NCBI GenBank assembly: GCA_016169945.1
Contig: JADLSH010000204.1
Coordinates: 1 to 64,000 of the forward strand
Source: Trachythela sp. YZ-2020
Lineage: Eukaryota; Cnidaria; Anthozoa; Malacalcyonacea; Clavulariidae
Length of the DNA stretch: 64,000 nucleotides
Direction of reading: 5' to 3'
Position numbers and translations under genes: made by a program. Shown here piece by piece: positions 50,136 through 58,865 of this stretch. Positions within the stretch are counted from its first letter, which is position 1. Each line of letters begins with the position of its first letter. Under the pieces are notes generated by a model that saw only the letters and a program-made list of their open reading frames with translations, was not told the origin of the DNA and made no database searches.

Positions 50136-50465
50136 ATGGCGACGAGATCTGGTAGTTCTGGAAATATAATGCCTACCGTGTCTTACATAATTTAAGCTCT
50201 GCAGATATTCTGTATGACAACAAGAAGAAGATAAATCGAAGGAAAACCATCGGAGTGTTCGAGGTTGAAAGATTAATTGCCCGAAGACGCGATAAAGAGG
50301 TAAATTACGTAGAAATTATATCTGAATATCAGTGTCAGTGTGCACTTCAAATATTTTTTCAAACTTTGGGCCTGTAGTAATAAAGGTTTTATACTGGCTT
50401 ACATAGGGAAACAATTCCACATTAATTCCAGAATACTTGGGAACCCGAGAACACGTATCTCATGC
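50136..50465 (+). pseudogene. Decayed chromodomain-protein fragment
   Basis: From 50156 a plus frame reads WKYNAYRVLHNLSSADILYD and on to K-T-I-G-V-F-E-V-E-R-L-I-A-R-R-R-D-K-E, ending at a good donor (AAAGAG|GTAAAT at 50300). F-E-V-E-R-L-I is the typical first strand of a chromodomain. About 110 bp later a frame-shifted stretch contains Y-W-L-T and then N-T-W-E-P-E-N (50432-50452), the typical second half. An ATG at 50136 (MATRSGSSG) is in another frame. A stop and a frameshift separate the conserved pieces, so this is a pseudogene of a host chromodomain gene or of a chromodomain-bearing retroelement. Confidence 0.45.
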
Positions 50466-50558
50466 ATCGCTATGGTTAGTAAGGTGCATTATTATATGGC
50501 AAGTGCTTGTTTTGGCGAATCTCGCAATCTGATTGGTCGCTGACGAGGCAGGATTTTC

Positions 50559-50582
50559 CCGTATTGCCCACGGGCAATACGG
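50559..50582. repeat. 24-bp palindrome
   Basis: CCGTATTGCC and GGCAATACGG are perfect 10-bp arms around a 4-base loop. A partial third copy (GGTATTCTTATTGCCC) follows. Confidence 0.7.
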
Positions 50583-51079
50583 TATTCTTATTGCCCTGCG
50601 ACGACTTGAACACATTTCAAACCAATAAAAGCATTAAAAAATCCTTAAAAATAATTTAAAACAATGCAAAATAAACGGAAAATACGGAAAAGGGATAACT
50701 ACAAGGGACAAAATCAAGTTTTGTTGGCTCAAGTCGAAATATTAAGGTCAATTTTACGATGTTTTTTAACTAAAACAGTCAAGAATATTTTTGTTTTTTC
50801 GAACATGCAAAGTTGTTTTTGTCCTTGATCCGATAGCTCAATATCACTATATTTTCTATTAATTTTATATTTTATTCTATAAATGGTACTGTAGAGTAGT
50901 TTTACTAAGCTAAGATTAGATAAATTTGTAAAAAACTAAGACAAATTCGTATCATTGAAATTATTTTGACATTTGAAAATGACCGGCTTTGAGTTTCGGA
51001 CTTTGTACTTTGCCCTCGCGTGACCAATTTTTGGCAAAATGAATTGTTTTGTTGTTGTCTGAAATGCCATATAATAAAC

Positions 51080-51226
51080 AACTTACTAACTTCGACTGTT
51101 CGGTCTGTACGGTAAAATATCAAGCCTCGGTCTTGCTGTATTGACCTCGCTATCGCTCGGTCAATACAGCAAGACCTCAGCTTGATATTTTACCGTACAG
51201 ACCTCACGCTCAGTTAGTAAGTAGTT
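51080..51226. mobile_element. Foldback MITE-like hairpin of about 147 bp
   Basis: Nested inverted segments are AACTTACTAAC with GTTAGTAAGTAGTT, GGTCTGTACGGTAAAATATC with GATATTTTACCGTACAGACC, and GGTCTTGCTGTATTGACC with GGTCAATACAGCAAGACC, around a small loop. The whole stretch folds into one stem of more than 60 bp. No ORF. Confidence 0.8.
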
Positions 51227-51708
51227 AGTATTTGAGTTATTGAGTAGTTGTGCAAGTGTGAGTCTATCAGCCTGATTGTTAAATTGAGTTAAACAATTTA
51301 ATTCGATGTTCAGTTACGCAGTTTATAATTTTCATTAGGAATTTATAGAGATATATTTATTCTCAATTTGAGACAACAACTTAAACAATTTAAGCTCCTG
51401 TCTTGGCAGTTGTCCACTTGTCCCCAACACAGTGCTCCCTAAGATACATTATTGCTATTGTGGATTGATAATCCACATAAAAAGGCTCTTGCTTTAATAG
51501 AGATACTAACAATGGTACGAAGAGTATAGTTTTTGTATTGACAGTCCAGATGGCCATTGCTGACTTAATACTTGTAAAAATATAGACTGTGTTTGGTCAA
51601 GTATGACTGTACCAAATACTTTCTGACAGTGTTTATGATAGGTCAAGCAGAAACCGGGTTTTATATTATATGGCAACACATTTTGACAATGTATATTCTG
51701 CATCCTAG

Positions 51709-51935
51709 GTATTTTGAAAATCCTAACCCTTCTGTGGGTGAGATTCAAGAATGTGTGGACAGGCTCAGGATGGAAATATTGGATGCATTGCGACACAAAG
51801 GACCAGAACAGAGGGTCTCGATAGAATTCCGCCATGATGTGTACAAGTCCCTATTTGGGAAAGTTACCGAACAAAAGCACTGGACTTTGTGCGAGGTCCC
51901 AGATTTTCACCGCTGTAAACTTCCAGACAAGTGGA
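51709..51935 (+). CDS. Unrecognised protein-like segment upstream of the LINE
   Basis: One frame is open through this stretch, preceded by an acceptor-like CTGCATCCTAG at 51698-51708. It reads YFENPNPSVGEIQECVDRLR and later E-F-R-H-D-V-Y-K-S-L-F-G-K, with a mixed charged and hydrophobic composition that looks coding. It then runs into the LINE in a different frame. It may be an exon or a remnant of another element, and I cannot name a family. Confidence 0.3.
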
Positions 51936-52691
51936 ATTACCTGGCTCGAGGCCAACAAATTAACATTAAATACTGAGAAAACTGAATTTATGTTGATAGC
52001 CTCAAAAAGAAAATTAAACCAAATCCCTGAAAACCTCCAAATACTAATTAATGACTCACTTATTGATCAAGTTAAACAGAAAGAGGTCTTGGGGATTATA
52101 ATTGACGAAGAATTAAAATGGAAGGAACACACTAATGCTCAATGTAAGAAACTTTCGAGTGCTGTGGCTCTTCTAAGAAGAGCTAAAGCTTTTGTATCTC
52201 AAAATGAATTAATTCGTATGTACAACTCTTTAGTAGTCCCTTACTTTACATATTGTTCGTCCGTCTGGAATGACGGAAATCGAACGAATCTTGAGAAACT
52301 GTACAAGATGCAAAAAAGGGCCGCTCGTGTCATAACTAGTTCAAACTACGAAATAAGGTCAAAAACAATCTTTCGGATTCTAGGATGGACTCCAATTGAG
52401 TCTACTCTTACGAAAAGGGAAATTTTAATGACATTCAAGGCTATCCGTTGTATTGCGCCGGAGTACGTCTCTAACATGTTCTCTCATAGCCAAAATAACA
52501 ATTACGAAATGCGGAGCAACATGCGCAAGCTAGTGTTAGGTAAACCTAAAACTAATTTTATGAAAAGATCCTTTTCATACCGAGGAGCTTGTGCCTGGAA
52601 CAACTTACCCATTGACATTGTCAACGGGTATGAGCAACTATCAACAATTCATTTTAAAAGTTTAATCGACAATTATTTTTCCACAGATTAA
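51927..52691 (+). CDS. Reverse transcriptase C-terminal part (jockey/CR1-like)
   Basis: About 250 residues are open from W-L-E-A-N-K-L-T-L-N to a TAA at 52689. The start matches the end of the RT palm/thumb region, where LINEs have 'N-x-x-K-T-E-x-M' (here T-E-K-T-E-F-M-L-I). K-V-K-Q-K-E-V-L-G-I-I-I-D is approximated by QVKQKEVLGIIIDEELKW, the usual 'LG-hhhD' block. Then follow YNSLVVPYFTYCSSVW and the 'LQKRAARVI' block (KMQKRAARVI), and near the end a FSYRGACAWNNLP motif. There is no endonuclease or catalytic YxDD part, so it cannot be active. There is no stop in this stretch, so the insertion is fairly young. Confidence 0.85.
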   Translation, partial: TSGITWLEANKLTLNTEKTEFMLIASKRKLNQIPENLQILINDSLIDQVKQKEVLGIIIDEELKWKEHTNAQCKKLSSAVALLRRAKAFVSQNELIRMYNSLVVPYFTYCSSVWNDGNRTNLEKLYKMQKRAARVITSSNYEIRSKTIFRILGWTPIESTLTKREILMTFKAIRCIAPEYVSNMFSHSQNNNYEMRSNMRKLVLGKPKTNFMKRSFSYRGACAWNNLPIDIVNGYEQLSTIHFKSLIDNYFSTD

Positions 52692-52880
52692 ATGACTGTT
52701 GATGATGCTCATAAATATTGCAACATGAGTAATCAATATTGTTTCATCTAACATGACTTATTTGTGTAAATAGTTATTAATATTTTATAGTATTATATCA
52801 AACGATCCCTTGAAAAGCAGCAATAGCTGAAGGGCTATCGTTTTTAAATAACTTTTATAAATAAATAAATAAATAAATTT
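51927..52880 (+). mobile_element. 5'-truncated non-LTR retrotransposon (LINE)
   Basis: The C-terminal quarter of a reverse transcriptase ORF is followed by about 165 bp of 3' UTR and a short (AAAT)n tail (52858-52878). 5' truncation and a simple-repeat tail are usual for LINEs. No flanking duplication is evident. Confidence 0.8.
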
Positions 52881-52989
52881 AAATACTTGCGGTTCACGCT
52901 CAAGTATGTGCAAACGAATAATTCGTATTAAGAATGGAACTGCCATTGTATAGTTTCTCACATCACATTTCATGAACATGTTCCTGTAA

Positions 52990-53612
52990 AGGGGCTGTTC
53001 ATTTTTTATCGAGGGGTGGGTCGGGTGGAATTTAGTGTGCCCTCTAAAATATTTAGCATGGCCCACCCCTTCATACTCATCTTTTTCCAAGTGGTCCGTC
53101 CCTAGATACTGATATTTTTCTTATATATTCACTCTCCACTTTCTCTCCTAAAAATTCCAAAGTACATGTAATCTTAAAAAACTCGTTGTATAGTTACAAC
53201 GAGTAACAACAAACAACTTGTTGTAAATATCTTGCTTAAGATGTGTCAGGATTTATTTCAGCAGCAGTTGCAAGGCTGCGTATTCATTCTATTGGGTCTC
53301 GCATATATAAGGATGTTCGGGGGCATGCTCCTTGGAAATTTTGAATTTTAATAGCCCAGAATGGCCATTTTGTGCGCTTACAGGGTGGCATTCTTGCAAA
53401 CAGAACAACAAAACTTTGTATTGTTTTTTGCGTGCTCCCCCTCCTTTGCCAATATTTGTCGCGTGGTGCACCCCTTATGGCCTTTATTTTTGGATGGCCC
53501 ACCCCCTAATTCCACCAGCCGGTGTACGGTCCTCTATGTCGGAAAAAATTGTATTTGTTGGGAAAATCCTGCTCTTGGCTCCCCCCCCCTAAAATATAGG
53601 ACCTACGACGCC
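52990..53612. repeat. Probable transposon remnant with GGTGGGCC/GGCCCACC motifs
   Basis: GGGTGGAATTT with ATGGCCCACCCC on the left is echoed by GGCCCACCCCCTAATTCCACC on the right in opposite sense. Reversed, the right edge is CAGGGGCGTCGTAGGTCC, a hAT-like terminus. I cannot find a matching left terminus, so this may be truncated. Confidence 0.35.
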
Positions 53613-54028
53613 CCTGGGCGTAGGAATGCCAACAAACCAAATTGCGATTATATCCGAGGCAACCACAACGAAAACAATAAATCTTCAAGCATGCATGGTC
53701 ACATGGTGTCGCAGATATATTTAAACTAAAATATACGAACTTGTGAGGGTTTCGCGCCAGAGTTCAATATGCCAGAGTTTTATAGTGCTATATTAAACGT
53801 ACTTTTTGGGATCAAACACTGACTACTCAAAACCTTATAATATGTTCGAGTTATTCTAAATACCTATATTGCTTTTTGAACTGAATGACGTTTCAAAGTG
53901 TTGAATCGTTCTTTGACTATGTGTTCTCAAAATTTACATATTAGATCATTAAATTAATTAGTTGCCTTATTTTCTTCCGAATGACCAAATCGTGTTTCCT
54001 GTAAGTTACTGCTTATCAGTGCCAATGA

Positions 54029-54689
54029 CCTCTCTCCTCCGCAGAGGCTTTTTAAAATGTTAATATGAAGAAAAACACCGCTGACCCGTTGAGAGAGGAA
54101 CGCAGGCGCGAAACGAAAACGTTTGAAGGCAGGAAGAGAAAAAAGCCAAAAGTCACACCTAATGGCTCGGAAAACCGGGGGAGTCGAAAACCTAAAATGT
54201 TGTTTTAAAATTATAATATTTATAGAGCATAGGCACGAACGTTTCTAATAAAAACTAATACAGCCGCACATTTTGTCATACTGTTTGGGTTTGCAATGAA
54301 ATGAAATCATTCAAACTATTCAGAGTTAACCCAGTATATTTTATGTTAAGAATTTTGAAGTAAAATAGTAAATATTTAATAATACAAGAAAACGGAGAAA
54401 TTAAAGACGTAAATCATCGATCTCGTACGTAATATCGCTACTATCGTACAAAAATTATGCCATTGAATAATATTCACTTATGAATAGATCGGCTATATTT
54501 TTACTTACTTTCAATCCATAATTAATTGAACGAAACGTTGGCCCCTGGACTTGGCATTATTTCGACCATTTGGGCATTATTTCGGCCGTTATTTGGCTGA
54601 GGTTTGCTCGTTCCCACTCTTCCTCTACAACTTCATGTTAGAAACACATAATAGTTTATAATATCGGAAACCTCTGCGGAGGAGAGAGG
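54029..54689. mobile_element. MITE with 19-bp TIRs and 7-bp TSD (661 bp)
   Basis: TIR CCTCTCTCCTCCGCAGAGG at 54029-54047 is perfectly inverted at 54671-54689. CCAATGA flanks both sides (54022-54028 and 54690-54696), a clean 7-bp target-site duplication. The superfamily is unclear, since few families give 7 bp. The interior is AT-rich and contains one short basic ORF (54065-54208). Confidence 0.85.
54065..54208 (+). CDS. Short basic ORF inside the MITE
   Basis: The 47 residues begin MKKNTADPLR and contain R-R-R-E-T-K-T-F-E-G-R-K-R-K-K. It is strongly basic, like a DNA-binding or nuclear-localisation tail. It is either a leftover of the parent transposase ORF or chance. There is no recognised family. 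Confidence 0.25.
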   Translation: MKKNTADPLREERRRETKTFEGRKRKKPKVTPNGSENRGSRKPKMLF

Positions 54690-55149
54690 CCAATGACTAT
54701 ATTATATTTAATTATTCTGAATGTGGAAAATTTCCAATCAGAGAAAAATCTACATTCTTGTCTTCAGTGATAGTTTCTTCACAGTAGCATACCATAAACA
54801 TTCCGGATTTTATCACAAGAACTTCTGTTGTAGTGTGACGAGCGTTGAACCAGCTCCAAGTCTGGCAAAGTTCGTGCCACTGTCTCCTAGCTTTCTTGCG
54901 ACAACTATATTGCAATAGGTGTCTCGTGTCTTGAACAGGATAATCTAATAGAGATAAAACGATCATGTTCCGCTTCAATTATTTACACTAACAAACAAAA
55001 GGATGCTATTAAATTTCATTATTTTTGAAAACAAAATAAAATACATATATATTATGCAAAACCGTGAAAATATACAACGCTTGACAGAAAATGTACAAAT
55101 AATTTTGTAAGGACTCCAAACTGTCAGTCAAAAGAGTGGAAATCGAAGT

Positions 55150-55237
55150 ATGAAATCAAGGACAAGGGCAACGATGACAATGACGAACATAATTCTTTGT
55201 ATTATCGGAATTTTCCTGGCACCAAAATATATACAAG
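55150..55237 (+). CDS. Candidate signal-peptide first exon with a GC donor
   Basis: ATG at 55150 begins MKSRTRATMTMTN, then a hydrophobic core IILCIIGIFLAP, then K-Y-I-Q-G. AAG|GCAAGG at 55235-55243 fits the rare GC-AG donor consensus and would end the exon in phase 1, the usual phase for secreted leader exons. Without splicing the frame stops about 40 bases later. I could not find the next exon, so this may be chance. Confidence 0.3.
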
Positions 55238-55336
55238 GCAAGGATTTATTCATGCATAAATTATATATGTATTAACTAGTAATAATCATAGATTAGTGAG
55301 ATACATTCGGCCTGTGTTAATTATAAGGCAAATACC

Positions 55337-55735
55337 AAATACTAATCGCAATTGAAAATGCTAGAAGCACGATTCTAATATTAAACTTCCCATAAAAAAT
55401 GACTTTGAATAAGCTTTATAATCTAGCTAAGCATTTCAATTGTGTATAAGGTGAAACTAACATAATAAACATAGCCTAATAGTAATTTGACGACTCAATA
55501 TGCTTGGTAAAAGGAACATACATGGTTGCTTAATTATGCTGAAAGCTACTTATGAACACGGAAAATTGGCACACAAACCCAAGATTTACGACGCAATTTA
55601 CAATGCTAGAACCACGATTCTGATAATAAACTTCCCATAAAAGATGACTTTGAATAAGCTTTATGACCTGGCTAAGTATTTCGATTGTGTATAAGGTGAA
55701 ACTAACATAATAAACATAGCCTAATAGTAATTTGG
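55337..55735 (+). repeat. Two direct copies of a repeat of about 150 bp
   Basis: The segment from AATGCTAGAAGCACGATTCT to CATAGCCTAATAGTAATTTG (about 55355-55490) recurs with roughly 92% identity by eye at about 55603-55733. The copies are separated by unrelated sequence. No ORF. Confidence 0.8.
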
Positions 55736-56462
55736 GAAATCCTAGTAAAAGGCGCGCAACACTACTTATATATAAACAATGTTCATCCTCTCACATTTTA
55801 TATATTTCAAAAACGGCTAAATTAAGGCGATGTTACACGGGACAACTTTGAGTGCCAGACAACTCGAAATGCAATACGTTACAGAAGCAATCAAATTTCG
55901 TATTACCCCAATTGATTTGCATATATACCAGTGGCGAAGCCAGCGGTCATGCAGGTCATGCAGTGCATGACTAAAACTTTCCCCAAAAATGTTTAAAAAT
56001 CAGTTCAGTAAAATGGTCTAAAATAGAATTACGCTTTGTCTTTGCCTTTCTACGTTCAGCTGCTTTATGCTATATTTTTTTACATAAATCAATGGTCTTT
56101 ACCTGATATTTTCGCTGAATATTCTCGTATGTTTTTGATTTCGGCTTTGTTGCCTTGGCAACTGAGTAGGGCATGCATATTTTCACATGCATGACCGGTT
56201 GCGTAATACGAGTGGAAAACGAGTGCGTGGAATTGCTGCGTGGTTACCCGCTGCGTGTTTTGGTCATGCATTTTCAGAATTGCATGACTAGCTAATATTA
56301 TTTTATATTAGGTTTCTTGTTTTCTGATTGGCTTACGATGTTTGCGCATGCGCAATGCGGTTGTTTTTGACGCTATGGTCATGCAATTTTCGATTTGCAT
56401 GACTAACGTGAAGCCCAACCTGATCACAGCCTCTTTGCTCGAAGCTTTCCGCCTGAATGAAC

Positions 56463-56640
56463 ATGGCTTCAAGTCATTCAGGCATTTCGAGTTCTTCTTA
56501 ACTCGAACTTAACGATATTGTTTCGGAGTTGGTGAGAAAATCCTTTTCTGCTTGGGCTATGCAGTACTGCTGAACAGAATATTATTGTTAAGCAGCGACC
56601 AACGCCAGATCTTTCGTCAAGAAAATACTATTTGAACGGC
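56463..56640 (+). pseudogene. Decayed hAT transposase N-terminus (ZMYM1/TTF-zinc-finger type)
   Basis: From ATG 56463 the frame reads MASSHSGISSSS, a stop, then E-L-N-D-I-V-S-E-L-V-R-K-S-F-S. After further stops and a shift comes I-V-K-Q-R-P-T-P-D-L-S. The order 'ND-I-V-x-E-L-x-x-K-P-F-S ... GRPTPEL' is characteristic of the N-terminal part of ZMYM1-like hAT transposases, just before the TTF zinc finger. The catalytic dimerisation domain is absent, so the copy is non-functional. Confidence 0.5.
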
Positions 56641-56862
56641 AGGGGACATATCTTCGGTTCGGTGCATGCTATGTAGATGGCAATACCACCGTTCGATTCA
56701 GCGTTTTACGATCTCTTTAGAGAAGTAAATTGTGTTTGTTTACAACGCTATGCGGCCAATTTATCCGCTTTTAAACACTCTGAATTTTGTTTTGTTTACA
56801 AATTAACAATAATATAAACTAGTTAAATATTCATTTCGCTTTCCTACCTTTGGTTTACACGG
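56641..56862 (+). repeat. Interspersed repeat R, uninterrupted copy
   Basis: The segment from CATATCTTCGGTTCGGTGCA to CTTTCCTACCTTTGGTT is repeated at 58784-58865 plus 61736-61880, where a 2.87-kb insertion splits it. Here the insertion point is intact (AGAAGTAAATTGTGTTTG, about 56721-56738). Confidence 0.8.
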
Positions 56863-57269
56863 TACAAACTCGTAAATACCACCATTCGACGTGTCTACAA
56901 TACGACATAATCTAGCCCTTTTATGGCAATTCTCGTGAAAATGCTTTCTTTGTTGCGAAGCCGGTATTGTCGGCTGAGCGAAACAGTCAAAATTTAGATA
57001 TTATTCTGAATGGGTTTTCCTATTTTTGTGTTAACCTTCATTATTGTTCTCTGAAATATGGAAAATTCACAACATTTTTTCCTTTATTAGGTCAAGCTAT
57101 TCGTAGAAGTTGATGCCCAGATTGCTGCATATGGCACTTCTGGGAGTCAATATTTCAAAAAAATTTCGGGGGAGCTGAGCATCCCCCCGGACCCCCCTAG
57201 CAGGTCTCGCGCCTTCGGCGCTCGTTGCATGATCACTCACATCGGGCTGGCTTCGCCACTGATATATAC

Positions 57270-58783
57270 GAGATGTCGCTAAAAGTTATCGCAAGCTAGC
57301 TGTTAAACGTTGCAGAAACAATCAAATTTCGTATAACTAAAAGCCACGCTGTGGCTAAACTTGTCCCTCTTCACCCACTGAATGCGACCAATAAACTAAA
57401 AAACAAGATCCCGCATCAACATTATATTTGTAGGTCAAAGAAATTGAACACGACTCGCCGTGACATCATTAGGCAAGGTTCATATTACTAAAAACGAGAA
57501 CGAGGCAAATGCCACAACGTCGAACAATCTCGAATTTAACTGGCATGTACAGAAACCATGACGTCAGAATTAGAAAGCGTTCTTCTTCATCGAATGCAAT
57601 TACGGATTCAGTTCTGATTAGCCAGGGAAATCAAGACTAACGACTGTAAATTTCTGGTCCAATTTTCATCCAAACTGCACCAAATTTAATCAATTGGTCC
57701 TTGGCGATTAGCTACTATCCAAGTATGGCAGACAAGATTTCTAGTTGATAGTACACCATTGGATACTGTTGAAAGTTTCAAATATCATGCGTTGTTGAGT
57801 GGGTTAACGTTAAAAATAGACATTGGCAGATATACCAGTTCAACCAATCAGTGTGAAATACTTTTCTCGTGACGAGTCTTGACGCTTGGTCCGAGCTTCA
57901 ATCCTGGACATAACTTGTTAATAAAATTCCAAAGTGCGTCCGTCAGAGTATAAATTGTACTATAATTTCTGTATCTGACCTTGGATATCTCCCCTTCCCC
58001 CTAGACAATGTTGTTATGTTGCGTTTTAAGTCTGGGGATAATAATAGCAACATTGGTTGGGGCAGAGGGGCGCGAAAGCCTAATGAGTTAGTCGAATGTG
58101 TGTTCCTGAAAATTTAAGTAATTTTATCAACTGTTATGTCCACGATTGTCTGTGATACATTACAGTTTTCCAAGTGTCACGCAATCAGTTACCGATAATC
58201 TTCAGGTCTATTTTACACATTTGTTTAAGGACAGACCACCAAGCTTTCACATGATGCTAACCTTTAAGTTTTTGAACCATTTTTAATGTTTAAGCAAATG
58301 CAATGGTGATAAAGACTATATATATAATGTGAATTTGACAAAATATTGCTCTCGAGCGTCTTTAGTGCAAGTACGTGCGTATGCAGCACACAAACCTAAA
58401 GGTTAAAAATACTTTGTAAGAAATGTATCAGGAGAATTTAATACATGTGTTTTGTGGTTAATTGGGATGCTTTGTAAATATAGAGTGAACATAAATCGCA
58501 GTTTGGGGCGAATATGAACTACTGATATCCAGCGGCGCGAACGGTTAACCATGCACTGTTAACTCACGGTTAACCATAAGCAATAATGAGAAATTTTGAC
58601 TTTGTGGCGATATATGTGCCTGCATTTCAGCATATTGTGCTGTTTATAAACATAGTGTTAACCATCGGAAAGAATCAAGTGTTGACAACTATGAATTGTT
58701 CAGAACTACGACGGTTAACCACGGAACTCGTTATCGTTGGCCCCTGATTGCCGCAGGTCACCGGTGACCTATGACTCTGCAGG
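57270..58783. other. 1.5 kb without recognisable genes
   Basis: Only short chance ORFs are seen. The stretch 58530-58750 has several GGTTAACC-like motifs (GGTTAACCATG, GTTAACTCAC, GGTTAACCACGG) in both orientations, possibly an eroded repeat. Confidence 0.4.
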
Positions 58784-58865
58784 TTCATATCTTCGGTTCA
58801 GTGCATGCTATGTAGATGACAATACCACTGTTCGATTCAGCGTTTTACGATCTCTTTAGAGAAGT
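58784..58865 (+). repeat. Interspersed repeat R, left half of interrupted copy
   Basis: This matches 56643-56725 with a few substitutions (TCGGTTCAGTGCATGC, GATGACAATACCACTG) and is separated from its other half (61736-61880) by the foldback element. Confidence 0.8.

Larger units (their letters stand above)
55929..57261. mobile_element. hAT transposon remnant with perfect TIRs and 8-bp TSD (1.33 kb)
   Basis: TIR CAGTGGCGAAGCCAGC at 55929-55944 is perfectly inverted at 57246-57261. ATATATAC flanks both sides (55921-55928 and 57262-57269). An 8-bp duplication plus a CAGTGGCG terminus identify hAT. Several GTCATGCA/TGCATGAC motifs lie in the left half, as subterminal binding repeats would. A decayed transposase start lies at about 56463-56640, and a separate interspersed repeat follows it. 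Confidence 0.9.

Noticed and set aside
53284..53729. Overlapping ORFs of 60-122 residues on both strands
   Set aside because: They lie in GC-rich transposon-like sequence with proline- and cysteine-rich low-complexity frames on both strands, and no domain is recognised.
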